Shown: piece by piece, positions 48,559-57,722 of the stretch
How the letters are laid out: each line of letters opens with the position of its first letter
Position numbering within the stretch: the first letter of the stretch is position 1
Assembly (NCBI RefSeq): GCF_900454535.1
Contig: NZ_UGSP01000001.1
Span: 1,609,501-1,673,500, forward strand
Length of the DNA stretch: 64,000 nucleotides
DNA from: Avibacterium avium
Lineage (GTDB): Bacteria; Pseudomonadota; Gammaproteobacteria; Enterobacterales; Pasteurellaceae
Direction: 5' to 3'
The notes under the pieces: generated by a model
Told to the model about the DNA's origin: nothing
Database searches by the model: none
Seen by the model: only the letters and a program-made list of their open reading frames with translations
Program-made: the position numbers and the translations under genes

Positions 48559-49689
48559 TTAGTTTTTCGGCTGATAAATGAGCTTTAAATCCTCCCCCAC
48601 AGGCGTTGCAGATTGCAGCTGCCATAAAGGGGCATCAGCCAATTTATGTAAATGAGGCAAATGGCACAACCCTTTGCCTGCATCACCCAATAATTTCGGC
48701 GCAATATACACGATTAATTCATCAACCAATTTTGCTTCGATCAACGCCCCAGCTAATTGTGCGCCCGCTTCAATCCATACGCTGTTAATCTGACGTTCTG
48801 ACAGTTCGGTTAAAAGTGCGGTGAAAAAATCCGCACTTTTTTCAATCTGTATTGCTTGGCAAAAATCAGGGAAGCCTTGCATATCTCTTGCACCAGAACT
48901 CACCAACCAAACAGGCGTAGGTTGTTGAAATAATTGATATTCTGGCGTTACACGGTGTTGGCTATCTAAAATAATCCGCACAGGCTGTCGCAGTTCGCGA
49001 TCAGGATACTGTTGCTGAACGCTCAGAGGAAGTTGCTCCCAACGTACATTTAACATTGGATTATCCATTAACACCGTTTGGCTGGTGGAAAGAATTGCGC
49101 TAGCGGCCGCACGGTATTGTTGCACATCTTGGCGCGCCTGCTCCCCCGTAATCCATTTACTTTCACCACTTGCCATTGCGGTGCGTCCATCAATGCTCAT
49201 TGCCATTTTCAGTTGCACAAATGGGCGATTGCTACGCATTCTTTTTAGAAAACCTTGGTTGAGCAATTCTGCTTTTTCTGCCAATAATCCCACCGCAGTT
49301 TGCACGCCAGCTTGTTCGAGCATTTTCAATCCACGCCCTGCTACTTGCGGGTTGGGATCGGTCATTGCGGTAATCACTTTCGCCACGCCTGCTTCAATTA
49401 ACCCCTTGGCACAAGGTGGCGTGCGGCCAAAATGGGAACAAGGCTCAAGGGTAACGTAAGCCGTTGCACCACGGGCATTTTCCCCTGCTTCACGCAATGC
49501 CATAACTTCTGCGTGGGGCTGCCCAGCTTTTAGATGAAAACCTTTGCCGATCACCTTGCCGTCTTTTACCAAAACGCAGCCTACGGAAGGATTTGGCGTG
49601 GTGGTAAAACGCCCTTGGCTAGCAAGATCCAACGCCATTTGCATAAACTGCTGATCTTGCTGGGTAAATTGTTGTGCATTTTGTTGCAT
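48559..49689 (-). CDS. ribD: bifunctional riboflavin biosynthesis protein RibD
   Basis: Deaminase plus reductase of the second and third steps of riboflavin synthesis. 376 residues. The zinc deaminase motif H59-A-E (QPHAEVMAL) with C84 and C93 (LEPCSHFGRTPPC), then the reductase domain from about 150. Begins one base after the nrdR stop, so the two are coupled. An exact USS and a partial second one lie inside the gene near 48815-48840. Confidence 0.96.
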   Translation of the reverse strand: MQQNAQQFTQQDQQFMQMALDLASQGRFTTTPNPSVGCVLVKDGKVIGKGFHLKAGQPHAEVMALREAGENARGATAYVTLEPCSHFGRTPPCAKGLIEAGVAKVITAMTDPNPQVAGRGLKMLEQAGVQTAVGLLAEKAELLNQGFLKRMRSNRPFVQLKMAMSIDGRTAMASGESKWITGEQARQDVQQYRAAASAILSTSQTVLMDNPMLNVRWEQLPLSVQQQYPDRELRQPVRIILDSQHRVTPEYQLFQQPTPVWLVSSGARDMQGFPDFCQAIQIEKSADFFTALLTELSERQINSVWIEAGAQLAGALIEAKLVDELIVYIAPKLLGDAGKGLCHLPHLHKLADAPLWQLQSATPVGEDLKLIYQPKN

Positions 49690-49690
49690 A

Positions 49691-50140
49691 TTAATCCTTC
49701 AGGCTCTCAATTTCTTTGGTAAATTGGTTGATGTCGTCAAAACTTAAATAAACGGAAGCAAAACGGATATAGGCCACCTTGTCTAATTTTTTTAGCTCAT
49801 TCATCGCCAGCTGACCGACAAAATGGCTTGGCACTTCACGTTCCCCCGTCGCGCGCAGTTGATGAATAATGCGGTTAATGGATTTTTCCACATCATCAGA
49901 ACTCACTGGGCGTTTTTCTAAAGCGTGCTGAATACCACGGCGCAGTTTTTCTTCATCAAAGGGTTCACGGGATTGATCACTTTTAACAATTTTTGGGATC
50001 ACTAATTCGGTAATTTCAAAGGTGGTAAAACGCTCGTGGCAATGACCACATTCACGGCGGCGGCGAACCTGAAAGCCATCGGACACCAAACGGCTATCGA
50101 TCACTTTGGTTTCTTCTGTTGAACAAAAAGGACAACGCAT
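49691..50140 (-). CDS. nrdR: transcriptional repressor NrdR
   Basis: Zinc-ribbon and ATP-cone regulator that represses ribonucleotide reductase genes when (d)ATP is high. 149 residues. Zinc cysteines are in MRCPFC and ECGHCHERF; the ATP-cone follows from about 45. The nrdR-ribD order is the standard gammaproteobacterial layout. First gene of nrdR-ribD-degS-uup, probably one transcription unit. Confidence 0.97.
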   Translation of the reverse strand: MRCPFCSTEETKVIDSRLVSDGFQVRRRRECGHCHERFTTFEITELVIPKIVKSDQSREPFDEEKLRRGIQHALEKRPVSSDDVEKSINRIIHQLRATGEREVPSHFVGQLAMNELKKLDKVAYIRFASVYLSFDDINQFTKEIESLKD

Positions 50141-50373
50141 AAATCCTCCTAATCCCCTTTTAAATGGTATTTTCCATTTTAAGCGCTAAAACAGCGTAAA
50201 AATTATTCTTATAAAGGCTTGGATTGTAGCAAAATTTCCCTTTTTTTACGATCTTTATAGGGCAAAAAATGATCTTACGCAGGTATTTTGCGACTTTTTG
50301 CCTCGCCTTATTGCCTTAAGCGGATTAATTTCCTACTATATCACTCAACTATTTTCATATTTGGAGAAATACA

Positions 50374-51237
50374 ATGAAAAATGAATTAATTTGCTACAAA
50401 AAAATGCCCGTATGGAACAAAGACAGCCTGCCAAAAATGTTCCAAGAAAAACATAACACCAAAGTTGGCACTTGGGGCAAAATCACCGTGTTACAAGGTA
50501 AATTGAAGTTTTACGTTTTAACGGAAGACGGCGACGTGGTGAGCGAACATATTTTCACCGCACAAGATGACACGCCTTTTGTTGAACCCCAACTTTGGCA
50601 CCGCGTGGAAGCGGCGTCTGATGATCTGGAATGTTATTTAGAATTTTATTGCAAAAAAGAAGATTACTTCAGCAAAAAATACAATATGACGCCAACCCAT
50701 TCTGAGGTGAAAAGTGCGGTGGAAATTATTCCTCCTTGTAAAGTGCTGGATCTTGGCTGTGGACAAGGACGCAACTCGCTCTTTTTAAGCCTACTCGGCT
50801 ACGATGTTACCGCTTGGGATCACAACGAAAACAGTCTTGCTTTCCTCACCAGCACGGCAGAAAAAGAAAATCTGAATATTCAGACCGCACTTTACAACAT
50901 CAATGACGCCAATATTCAGGAAAATTACGATTTTATTCTTTCCACCGTGGTGTTTATGTTCCTTGACCGCAACGCCATTCCTGCCATTATTGAGAATATG
51001 CAAAATCACACAAACGCAGGCGGTTATAACTTGATTGTGGCGGCAATGAGTACCGATGATGTGCCTTGCCCAATGCCGTTTTCTTTCACTTTTAAAGAGG
51101 GCGAGCTGAAAAATTATTATCAAGATTGGGAATTGATTAAATACCAAGAAGAAATGGGCGAATTGCACAAAACCGATGAAAACGGTAATCGCATCAAAAT
51201 GAAATTTGTAACAATGCTAGCGAAGAAAAAATTATAG
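50374..51237 (+). CDS. tehB: tellurite methyltransferase TehB, Haemophilus type with N-terminal domain
   Basis: S-adenosylmethionine-dependent methyltransferase linked to tellurite resistance, and in H. influenzae to oxidative stress and haem use. 287 residues. The N-terminal 95 residues form a cupin-like domain absent from E. coli TehB (197 residues). The SAM motif DLGCGQGRNS starts near 126. GGAGAAATACA precedes ATG. No tehA is beside it. Convergent with the mod operon. Confidence 0.95.
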   Translation: MKNELICYKKMPVWNKDSLPKMFQEKHNTKVGTWGKITVLQGKLKFYVLTEDGDVVSEHIFTAQDDTPFVEPQLWHRVEAASDDLECYLEFYCKKEDYFSKKYNMTPTHSEVKSAVEIIPPCKVLDLGCGQGRNSLFLSLLGYDVTAWDHNENSLAFLTSTAEKENLNIQTALYNINDANIQENYDFILSTVVFMFLDRNAIPAIIENMQNHTNAGGYNLIVAAMSTDDVPCPMPFSFTFKEGELKNYYQDWELIKYQEEMGELHKTDENGNRIKMKFVTMLAKKKL

Positions 51238-51260
51238 GAAAGAAAAATAGCAAAGAAAAT

Positions 51261-51305
51261 AAGTGCGGTGGAAAATGTTGAAATTTTTTACCGCACTTTT
51301 GTTTT
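51261..51305. terminator. USS-dyad bidirectional terminator between tehB and modC
   Basis: AAGTGCGGT at 51261 and ACCGCACTT at 51290, 20-base loop with T and A runs. Both arms exact uptake signals. Serves tehB on the plus strand and modC on the minus. Confidence 0.8.
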
Positions 51306-51310
51306 TCGCT

Positions 51311-52003
51311 TTACTTTTCTCTTTCTCGCCAAAGAGCAAACAATGGGCTGTCTTGCATATTTTGCCACTGATCATAGGCGATCACTTTGCCTTGATCCAA
51401 CAACACCACTTGTTGCGCTAAGCGTGCTAATTCTTCAAGGCTGTGAGTAACATATAAAATGGGAATAGCAATTTCTTGCGCGAGTTTATCCAAATAATCC
51501 AATAATTCTAATTTGCGCGGCAGATCAAGGGCGGAAAGCGGTTCGTCCATCAGCAAAATTTCAGGCTGGCTGAGCAACGCTCGTCCAATGGCAACACGCT
51601 GTTTTTCACCGCCTGATAAGGTGATTGGATAGCGTTTAAGCAAATGTTCAATCCCCAAAAGCTGCACAATGCGCATAAATTCTGTGCTATCTTTCTGCTT
51701 CATTCCATAACACAAATTGCCTTTCACCGAATAATGGGGGAACAATCTGCCCTCTTGAAAAACATAGCCCACATTACGATGATTAGGTGGAAGATTAATC
51801 TGCTTTGCCGTATCAACTAACGCTCGCCCGTTCAAGCGAATATAGCCCTGATCAGGTTGTAGCAAACCGCTGACTAAATTAATCAGCGTGGTTTTGCCTG
51901 AACCAGACAAGCCGAATAATGCCGTTACGCCTTGCGTGGGCAGCTGCAAATCCACCGCAAACGCCATTTTGCCTAATTGTTTGCGTACATTAATTTCTAA
52001 CAT
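51311..52003 (-). CDS. modC: molybdate ABC transporter ATP-binding protein, lacking the C-terminal TOBE domain
   Basis: ATPase subunit of the molybdate importer. 230 residues, with Walker [10 protein letters not shown] at about 31-39, signature [16 protein letters not shown] and Walker [13 protein letters not shown]. coli ModC is about 352 residues and ends in a Mop/TOBE domain for regulation; here the protein stops after the ATPase domain at REREK, right before a terminator. Its start overlaps modB by 14 bases. Last gene of modABC. Confidence 0.93.
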   Translation of the reverse strand: MLEINVRKQLGKMAFAVDLQLPTQGVTALFGLSGSGKTTLINLVSGLLQPDQGYIRLNGRALVDTAKQINLPPNHRNVGYVFQEGRLFPHYSVKGNLCYGMKQKDSTEFMRIVQLLGIEHLLKRYPITLSGGEKQRVAIGRALLSQPEILLMDEPLSALDLPRKLELLDYLDKLAQEIAIPILYVTHSLEELARLAQQVVLLDQGKVIAYDQWQNMQDSPLFALWREREK

Positions 52004-52712
52004 TGGATTGTCCTAAACGTTTTTGTGTGTATTTTGCTAACCATTCAGAAATGAGTAAGGAAATCAAGGCGATAGCAATGGCTATGAGACATAAACGCGC
52101 TGCGGCACTTTCTGCCCCTGGGGTTTCAATAAAGGAAAACATAGCAAGAGGAATGGTTTGCGTAACTTTTGGGATATTGGAAACAAAAGTAATGGTCGCG
52201 CCAAACTCCCCTAGAGAACGCGCAAAACCGAGAATAACGCCAGCCAACACACCGGGGAGCGCAAGAGGCAAGGTGATGGTAAAAAAGGTTTTCAAGGCAG
52301 ATGATCCCAAGGTGCGCGCTGCTTGTTCGAGCTTGAAATCCACATTTTCGATCGCCAAGCGGATCGATCTCACCACTAATGGGAAAGACACAATGGCAGA
52401 GGCCAACACCGCACCATACCAACTAAAACCAAAGCTAAAATCAAACCATTGCAATAAATAGCGCCCGATAATGCCATTTCGCCCCATTGCAATTAACAAT
52501 AAATACCCCACCACCACAGGCGGCAGAACTAACGGCAAATGAATAATGCCATTAAGCAAAGATTTCCCCAAAAAGGTTTTACGTGCCAACAACCAAGCCA
52601 CTAAAATGGCACAGGGAAAGCCCGCTAGCACAGAAACCAATGCCACTTTCACACTTAACCCGATGGCATTTAATTCTGCCGAGCTGAAATGAAAAAAAGT
52701 TTGCCAATCCAT
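51990..52712 (-). CDS. modB: molybdate ABC transporter permease
   Basis: Membrane subunit of the molybdate importer, 240 residues with about five to six helices. The EAA loop that contacts ModC reads [21 protein letters not shown]. Between modA (15 bases upstream) and modC (14-base overlap), so tightly coupled. Confidence 0.96.
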   Translation of the reverse strand: MDWQTFFHFSSAELNAIGLSVKVALVSVLAGFPCAILVAWLLARKTFLGKSLLNGIIHLPLVLPPVVVGYLLLIAMGRNGIIGRYLLQWFDFSFGFSWYGAVLASAIVSFPLVVRSIRLAIENVDFKLEQAARTLGSSALKTFFTITLPLALPGVLAGVILGFARSLGEFGATITFVSNIPKVTQTIPLAMFSFIETPGAESAAARLCLIAIAIALISLLISEWLAKYTQKRLGQSNVRN

Positions 52713-52726
52713 TTACCAATCATCCT

Positions 52727-53491
52727 TTATTGCACAATAAAACCTGCGTGGGTAAAAATCTGTTTCGCCTCTTGTGATTGTAGATAATTAAGAAAAGTAA
52801 CACTTTCTTGATTAGCATTCCCTGCCACAATCGCCGCATGATACTCAATCACCGCGTGAGAGTTTTCTGGAAACACCGCCACCACTTTCACTTTTTGGCT
52901 TGCTGCGGCATCTGTGGCATAAACAATGCCCAAAGGTGCTTCGCCCTGCTCAACCAATGCTAATGCCGCACGCACATTACTTGCCCGAGCCAATTTATCT
53001 TCAACGGCTTGCCATTGATGTAAATAAGTTAACGCCTGTTGGGCATATTTCCCTGCTGGAACGTGTGCGGGATCGCCCACAGCAAGATAGCTATTGGCTA
53101 ATACACTTTGCCATTGTGGATTTTGCACGTCCAATTGAGTAAGTTTGCTTGTTTTAGGCGCAATCATCACTAAACGATTTTGTGCAATATTTACACGGGT
53201 TGTAGGCTCAAGCGCCTTATGCTCAGCTAAAAAATCCATCCATTTTTGATTTGCCGAAATAAAAATATCCGCTGGCGCACCTTGGTCTATCTGGCGTGCT
53301 AATACAGAAGAAGAGGCAAAAGAAAAATCAATCTCTTCTTTAGGGTGAAGCTTGAGATAGCTGGCTTTCACTTGCTCTAACACGTTGGTCATTGAGGCGG
53401 CAGCAAAAACAGTTAATTTCGCCTGTGCAGAAAATGACATCAATGCGCAAACCGCTAGCGCAGAAACCAGTCGATTTTTTATTCTTAACAT
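52727..53491 (-). CDS. modA: molybdate-binding periplasmic protein
   Basis: Solute-binding protein of the molybdate transporter, 254 residues. Signal peptide to about residue 24 (MSFSAQA). Oxyanion motif FAAASMTNVL and the loop APADIFISA are as in ModA. First gene of modABC, with a ModE-like operator upstream, divergent from modE. Confidence 0.95.
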   Translation of the reverse strand: MLRIKNRLVSALAVCALMSFSAQAKLTVFAAASMTNVLEQVKASYLKLHPKEEIDFSFASSSVLARQIDQGAPADIFISANQKWMDFLAEHKALEPTTRVNIAQNRLVMIAPKTSKLTQLDVQNPQWQSVLANSYLAVGDPAHVPAGKYAQQALTYLHQWQAVEDKLARASNVRAALALVEQGEAPLGIVYATDAAASQKVKVVAVFPENSHAVIEYHAAIVAGNANQESVTFLNYLQSQEAKQIFTHAGFIVQ

Positions 53492-53510
53492 AGATTTTTT
53501 CCTTTTGGCT

Positions 53511-53540
53511 TACCATTATAAAATAAATTATATAACGATT
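53511..53540. promoter_or_regulatory. candidate ModE operator between modA and modE
   Basis: Right half TATATAACGATT matches the ModE half-site exactly; left half TACCATTATA is a degenerate mirror. Together they form an imperfect palindrome in the modA-modE gap, the expected place. Molybdate-bound ModE would repress modABC. Confidence 0.55.
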
Positions 53541-53630
53541 AATAAAATAAAAGCTACATTAAAAACCGAACTTTGCGTAAAATGACAAAAAATTCCACCG
53601 CACTTTAAAGATAATAACGCAGGAAACCCA

Positions 53631-54404
53631 ATGTTAGATAGCGAAGTGTTACTCACCATAAAACTACAGAAACAACTTTTTGTTGATCCGAAACGGATTC
53701 GTCTGTTGCGTGAAATTGCCAAATCAGGTTCAATCAGCCAAGCGGCGAAAAATGCCAAAGTGAGCTATAAAAGTGCGTGGGATCACCTTGAAGCGATGAA
53801 TAGCCTTAGCCCAATGCCTTTGTTAGAACGCAATACTGGCGGAAAAAATGGCGGCGGCACAACACTCACAACCTATGCAAAACGCCTGCTAAAACTTTAT
53901 GATCTCTTGGAACAAACGCAACAAAAAGCCTTTTCCATCTTGCAAGACGAACAGGTTTCCCTTGATAGCCTGCTTTCCGCCACCGCGCGTTTTTCCTTAC
54001 AAAGTAGCGCCAGAAATCAATTTTTTGGCACGGTGAAAAGCCTCACTCAGACAGGCAATCATTGTGCGGTGGAAATTCAAATTCCCCATTTAGATCAATC
54101 CATTACCGCCTTTATCACACCACAAAGTGCGGTACGTTTACAGCTTGTTTTGGGCAAAGAAGTGATGCTGATGATCAAAGCCCCGTGGGTAAAATTATTC
54201 ATCGAAAAACCGCAAAAAACGTGCAATATTTTCCCCGCACTTTTATCCCACGTCAACCAACAAACCAACGCCCAAGAAGCCACGCTCACCTTAGGCGAAA
54301 ACCTACAATGCACCGCCAGCATTGACGATAACCCAAATTTCCAACAAGGCGATAAGCTGTTTTGCTATATTGATCCTGAACAGATTGTGTTGGTGACGAT
54401 TTGA
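53631..54404 (+). CDS. modE: molybdate-dependent transcriptional regulator ModE
   Basis: LysR-like HTH at the N-terminus (RIRLLREIAKSGSISQAAKN through SYKSAWDHLEAMN) with the family wing GKNGGGTTLT, and a C-terminal pair of TOBE (Mop) domains that bind molybdate. 257 residues (E. coli ModE 262). It is divergent from modABC across 139 bases. It supplies the Mop domains which ModC here lacks. Confidence 0.95.
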   Translation: MLDSEVLLTIKLQKQLFVDPKRIRLLREIAKSGSISQAAKNAKVSYKSAWDHLEAMNSLSPMPLLERNTGGKNGGGTTLTTYAKRLLKLYDLLEQTQQKAFSILQDEQVSLDSLLSATARFSLQSSARNQFFGTVKSLTQTGNHCAVEIQIPHLDQSITAFITPQSAVRLQLVLGKEVMLMIKAPWVKLFIEKPQKTCNIFPALLSHVNQQTNAQEATLTLGENLQCTASIDDNPNFQQGDKLFCYIDPEQIVLVTI

Positions 54405-54445
54405 TTAAAAATTATCGTCAAAATTAATAAAAAAATCACACAAAA

Positions 54446-54489
54446 ATACCGCACTTTAAATGTTCTATCTAAAAGTGCGGTATTTTTTT
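54446..54489. terminator. USS-dyad bidirectional terminator between modE and the chondroitin lyase
   Basis: AATACCGCACTTT and AAAGTGCGGTATT pair over about 13 bp with a 13-base loop, followed by seven T on the plus strand. Both arms contain exact uptake signals. Lies between convergent genes. Confidence 0.85.
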
Positions 54490-54505
54490 CGTGGATTTTT
54501 AGCCG

Positions 54506-57500
54506 TTATTTCACGGCAATCAATCTCACTTTACAAGGGGTTGCGTCTGTGGTTTGGGTAGAAATTAAGGTGCTTTCCCCTTTCACTTCGGCTTTGGCGC
54601 ATTGGCTGGCTTGGGCGAGTTGCCATTTGCCTTTTGCCGTTACGCTGGAATGTTGTGGCTGGGAAGGGGTTTTACGCCAAGTGCGGGAATAAATACTCAC
54701 TTCCACTTGTTTGCCGTCTTTCACTTGATCTTCTTCCGTGCCTTGATAGAAAGCAAAATCAGGGTTCACAATAGATAGATCAAGATAATCCTTGCCAGCT
54801 TCGTTGCCTTGTTGAGCCATTGCCATTAGCGGTTGACTCGCCCCAAGCAATATGCCGCCCACATCTTTTTGCTCCGCTTCAAAATAGGCATAGCCTTCTT
54901 GACCATTACGCTTATCACGCACTGCGTGCAATTTGCTGCTGTGGGATAATTTTTGGTAATCCGCTACTTCATCAGCGTTTGGTGCAATGAGTACAGCATA
55001 TTCATATTGCCCATTTTCTGGTGCTTTGCCGTGATCTAACACGGCACTAGCGAATTTGCCTTGGGTTGGCTTATCGTTGCGATCATCAACAGATTCTTGT
55101 TCTTGATAACGCACCGTCAATTTTTGCCCAGCGCTCACATAATAGCGGTTGCCCGCAGGATCTGCCAAAGTAACAGGGCCGGATAATTCTTCCACTGTCC
55201 CTAAGGTTGCCAATGGTTTTCCATTGATAAACATTGGTTTAAGATCCGCGACATTATGATGGAACAAGGTGGTTTCCGTTGCGTGCTGTTTGTCATCATT
55301 ACGAATATCCGATCCTAGGGCGATAATTTGATTATCGAAAAGGAAGTAGGATTTTTTCGCGAACAAAGATTCTTGCTGATATTTGCTATGGCCGCGCAAT
55401 TTCATTGCATACATACTATTATTATGCAGATCCGTTCCACCTGCGTAGGTTTCGGTGGAAAGCAACATTTCTTCCAATCCTGCGGCTGGGAGCTGTGATA
55501 ATTTGGCTCTTAACTCAGGGTATGGCAGATGAATGGTTGTGGTGCCTGGGAAACGATTCCAATCCCAACCGTCATAGCGATAGCCACGATCATTGAAATG
55601 CTCAGGAATGATTTCTAACGCACCGTAGGACATATAACGTCCGTACAGATTGTTTTTTTCGTAGGATTCATTGCCGACTAAATAACGGCTAAAGCCGCGT
55701 ACAATGGCAAGCCAAGAAAGTTTTGGATCGGCTTGATGACGGCGTTGCACCACCATTGAAGCATAATTCATCGTCCACGCCCCAGTGGGTTCTGCCGCTG
55801 CAGGTACGCCTTCAAATTCCTCTTTATGTTCTAAGGCAGCATAAATAGAAGCAAAAGTGCGGTTAATTTTTTCGCCCGTTTTTTCATCTCCGATCAAAGC
55901 AAACCATTTAAATGGTGAAGAGGCGATAGAGAATTTCCCTGTTGGGTGACGCCCACTTATGACAATTGGGATATTGCCATTTTTAGTGTAAACCCACATT
56001 TTATACAGCACATCATCAAGACGTTTTTTCGCCTCTTGAGTGAGTGCATAAGGTGTTCCACTAATTGCATAAACAACAGGAGAGAGCCCTGTAAACGCAT
56101 CTTTTCCATAGGCTGTATAATGCTGTGAATGGTGGAACATTGAACCATCAGGCTTAAACCCACCGGCAACCCCTTGAGATTGTAAAACAGTCGTACTCAA
56201 CCAATGTGAAAACTGTTTTAAAAGCCCAGCACGTTGATTTTCATTAGGTAATAATAAAATACTCTTCAACATCCATTGCAGTTGCGTATTAAGAATATCT
56301 ACATTCGCTTCTACAATACTGCTATCTGGTTCAAAAATACGTCCAGCCCCACTAAACCACGCCATTGCACCCTGTGCTTGTTCCAGCAATCCTTGCTGAG
56401 ATAACAAATCTCTCATTAAGAACCAGGCATCAAAAATTTCTCGATTTTGATACCCCATATGGCTCACAATTTGAATACTACTGCCACGCACAAAACCTTG
56501 ATCAAATAAATAACGGGTGGCGAGCAAAAATTGTGCTTCCAGTTGTTGGCGTTGTTCGTCTGCCAGTTTGCCTGTACGCAAAGCTTTCGCACTTTCTAAC
56601 ATCACTTTGCCTAGCTCACGCATTGACACAGAACTCAGTAGAAACGCTTGATCTTGTTTGCTAAACACCTGTGCGTTCTTCATAAATTTTTGTCGCGCAG
56701 GGAAATCCAGCATCGCGCCTTGGATTACGCCATTTTTTTCACTAATATTAAACGCCTGATATTTCTGCAAAATTTGTGAAAAATCCACCGCACTTGGTTT
56801 ATCTGCAAACACATTTAGCACTTGTTCAAAGCGTTGATAAATGCTTTCGCTTTGCGGATCAGAATGAAAGCTCGTATTAAAATCAAAATGTGGGTAATTT
56901 TTGCTTAGCATTCGATCATACATCAGCAAGCCATTCCAGTTTTTATTCACCGCCGTGCTTGCCGCTGGGTTCACAAAATCCGCTTGATAATCTGGAATTG
57001 GGTAACGATTATCCACTGGTACGTTGAATAAAAGCTGATCTAAATAAAGCGATCCCGCTTCATCTGGTGCTTGGATCACCAATTTATCGAGGCTTGTTAC
57101 CTTTTCGCCTTGCATATCACGAAACGGCACGGCAATACCACGCCAGCCGACAAAATCCAAATTAATTTTAAAGGATTTTTTCACCTGACCATTTTGTTCA
57201 AAGGCAAATTGCAAAGGCTGCTTTAAGGCTTTATCGTTATAAAGCCATAGCATAAAGGTTTGCGGTAAAATATCGTCATTTTGCGAAAAATCTAAATTTT
57301 GCGCAAAAACCAACCGCCCTTTTGGCTCGAATTGCCAATGCAACGCCTGATTACCATCCTTGTAATGCAACGTACTCGGCGCAACTTGCCCATTGGTTAC
57401 CGTTAAATAAGCTGGTGGCTGTGCATTTTCAAAAAAATCCCACGCATAATTCGCCGCATTAACACTGCCTGCAATAACGCAGGCAGTTAATAGGCTCAGC

Positions 57501-57523
57501 TTTGGAAATAAGCTCGCTTTCAT
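54506..57523 (-). CDS. secreted chondroitin sulfate lyase, polysaccharide lyase family 8 (chondroitinase ABC type)
   Basis: Cleaves chondroitin or dermatan sulfate by beta-elimination. 1,005 residues, close to Proteus vulgaris chondroitinase ABC I (about 1,000). Signal peptide ends at about residue 23 (SVNA). An N-terminal jelly-roll domain (about 25-175) precedes the helical catalytic domain. H465 and Y472 (HHSQHYTAYGK) and R525 (SGRHPTGK) align with the catalytic His501, Tyr508 and Arg560 of P. vulgaris, including the seven-residue His-Tyr spacing. A beta-sheet C-terminal half follows. It contains USS near 55855 and 56786, so it is at home in this lineage. Divergent from tauE-like gene. Exact substrate range cannot be read. 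Confidence 0.9.
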   Translation of the reverse strand: MKASLFPKLSLLTACVIAGSVNAANYAWDFFENAQPPAYLTVTNGQVAPSTLHYKDGNQALHWQFEPKGRLVFAQNLDFSQNDDILPQTFMLWLYNDKALKQPLQFAFEQNGQVKKSFKINLDFVGWRGIAVPFRDMQGEKVTSLDKLVIQAPDEAGSLYLDQLLFNVPVDNRYPIPDYQADFVNPAASTAVNKNWNGLLMYDRMLSKNYPHFDFNTSFHSDPQSESIYQRFEQVLNVFADKPSAVDFSQILQKYQAFNISEKNGVIQGAMLDFPARQKFMKNAQVFSKQDQAFLLSSVSMRELGKVMLESAKALRTGKLADEQRQQLEAQFLLATRYLFDQGFVRGSSIQIVSHMGYQNREIFDAWFLMRDLLSQQGLLEQAQGAMAWFSGAGRIFEPDSSIVEANVDILNTQLQWMLKSILLLPNENQRAGLLKQFSHWLSTTVLQSQGVAGGFKPDGSMFHHSQHYTAYGKDAFTGLSPVVYAISGTPYALTQEAKKRLDDVLYKMWVYTKNGNIPIVISGRHPTGKFSIASSPFKWFALIGDEKTGEKINRTFASIYAALEHKEEFEGVPAAAEPTGAWTMNYASMVVQRRHQADPKLSWLAIVRGFSRYLVGNESYEKNNLYGRYMSYGALEIIPEHFNDRGYRYDGWDWNRFPGTTTIHLPYPELRAKLSQLPAAGLEEMLLSTETYAGGTDLHNNSMYAMKLRGHSKYQQESLFAKKSYFLFDNQIIALGSDIRNDDKQHATETTLFHHNVADLKPMFINGKPLATLGTVEELSGPVTLADPAGNRYYVSAGQKLTVRYQEQESVDDRNDKPTQGKFASAVLDHGKAPENGQYEYAVLIAPNADEVADYQKLSHSSKLHAVRDKRNGQEGYAYFEAEQKDVGGILLGASQPLMAMAQQGNEAGKDYLDLSIVNPDFAFYQGTEEDQVKDGKQVEVSIYSRTWRKTPSQPQHSSVTAKGKWQLAQASQCAKAEVKGESTLISTQTTDATPCKVRLIAVK

Positions 57524-57664
57524 AGGTTCTCCCTTATCATTATTTCTTTTATTCTTAATATAATAGAAAAATGTGCTGATACTTAAAAGCGCTAACAGAG
57601 AAAAACAAGATCAAGACCACAAAAATATTGAAACAATGTTTTGATGTTTGTTTTTATGATACCG

Positions 57665-57717
57665 ATCATAAGGATTCTTGGCTTGATTATTCATAATAAA
57701 GAAAAAATCATAAGGAT
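57665..57717 (+). repeat. direct repeat ATCATAAGGAT, 42 bases apart, before the TauE-like gene
   Basis: ATCATAAGGAT at 57665-57675 and 57707-57717, exactly 42 bases (about four helical turns) apart. The second copy supplies the Shine-Dalgarno of the TauE-like gene. It may be chance or a paired operator for the nearby Crp-like regulator. Confidence 0.35.
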
Positions 57718-57722
57718 CGCCT

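Noticed and set aside
57683-57696. FNR-like site TTGAT-N4-CATAA before the TauE-like gene
   Set aside because: Only one half matches; too weak to list as an operator.
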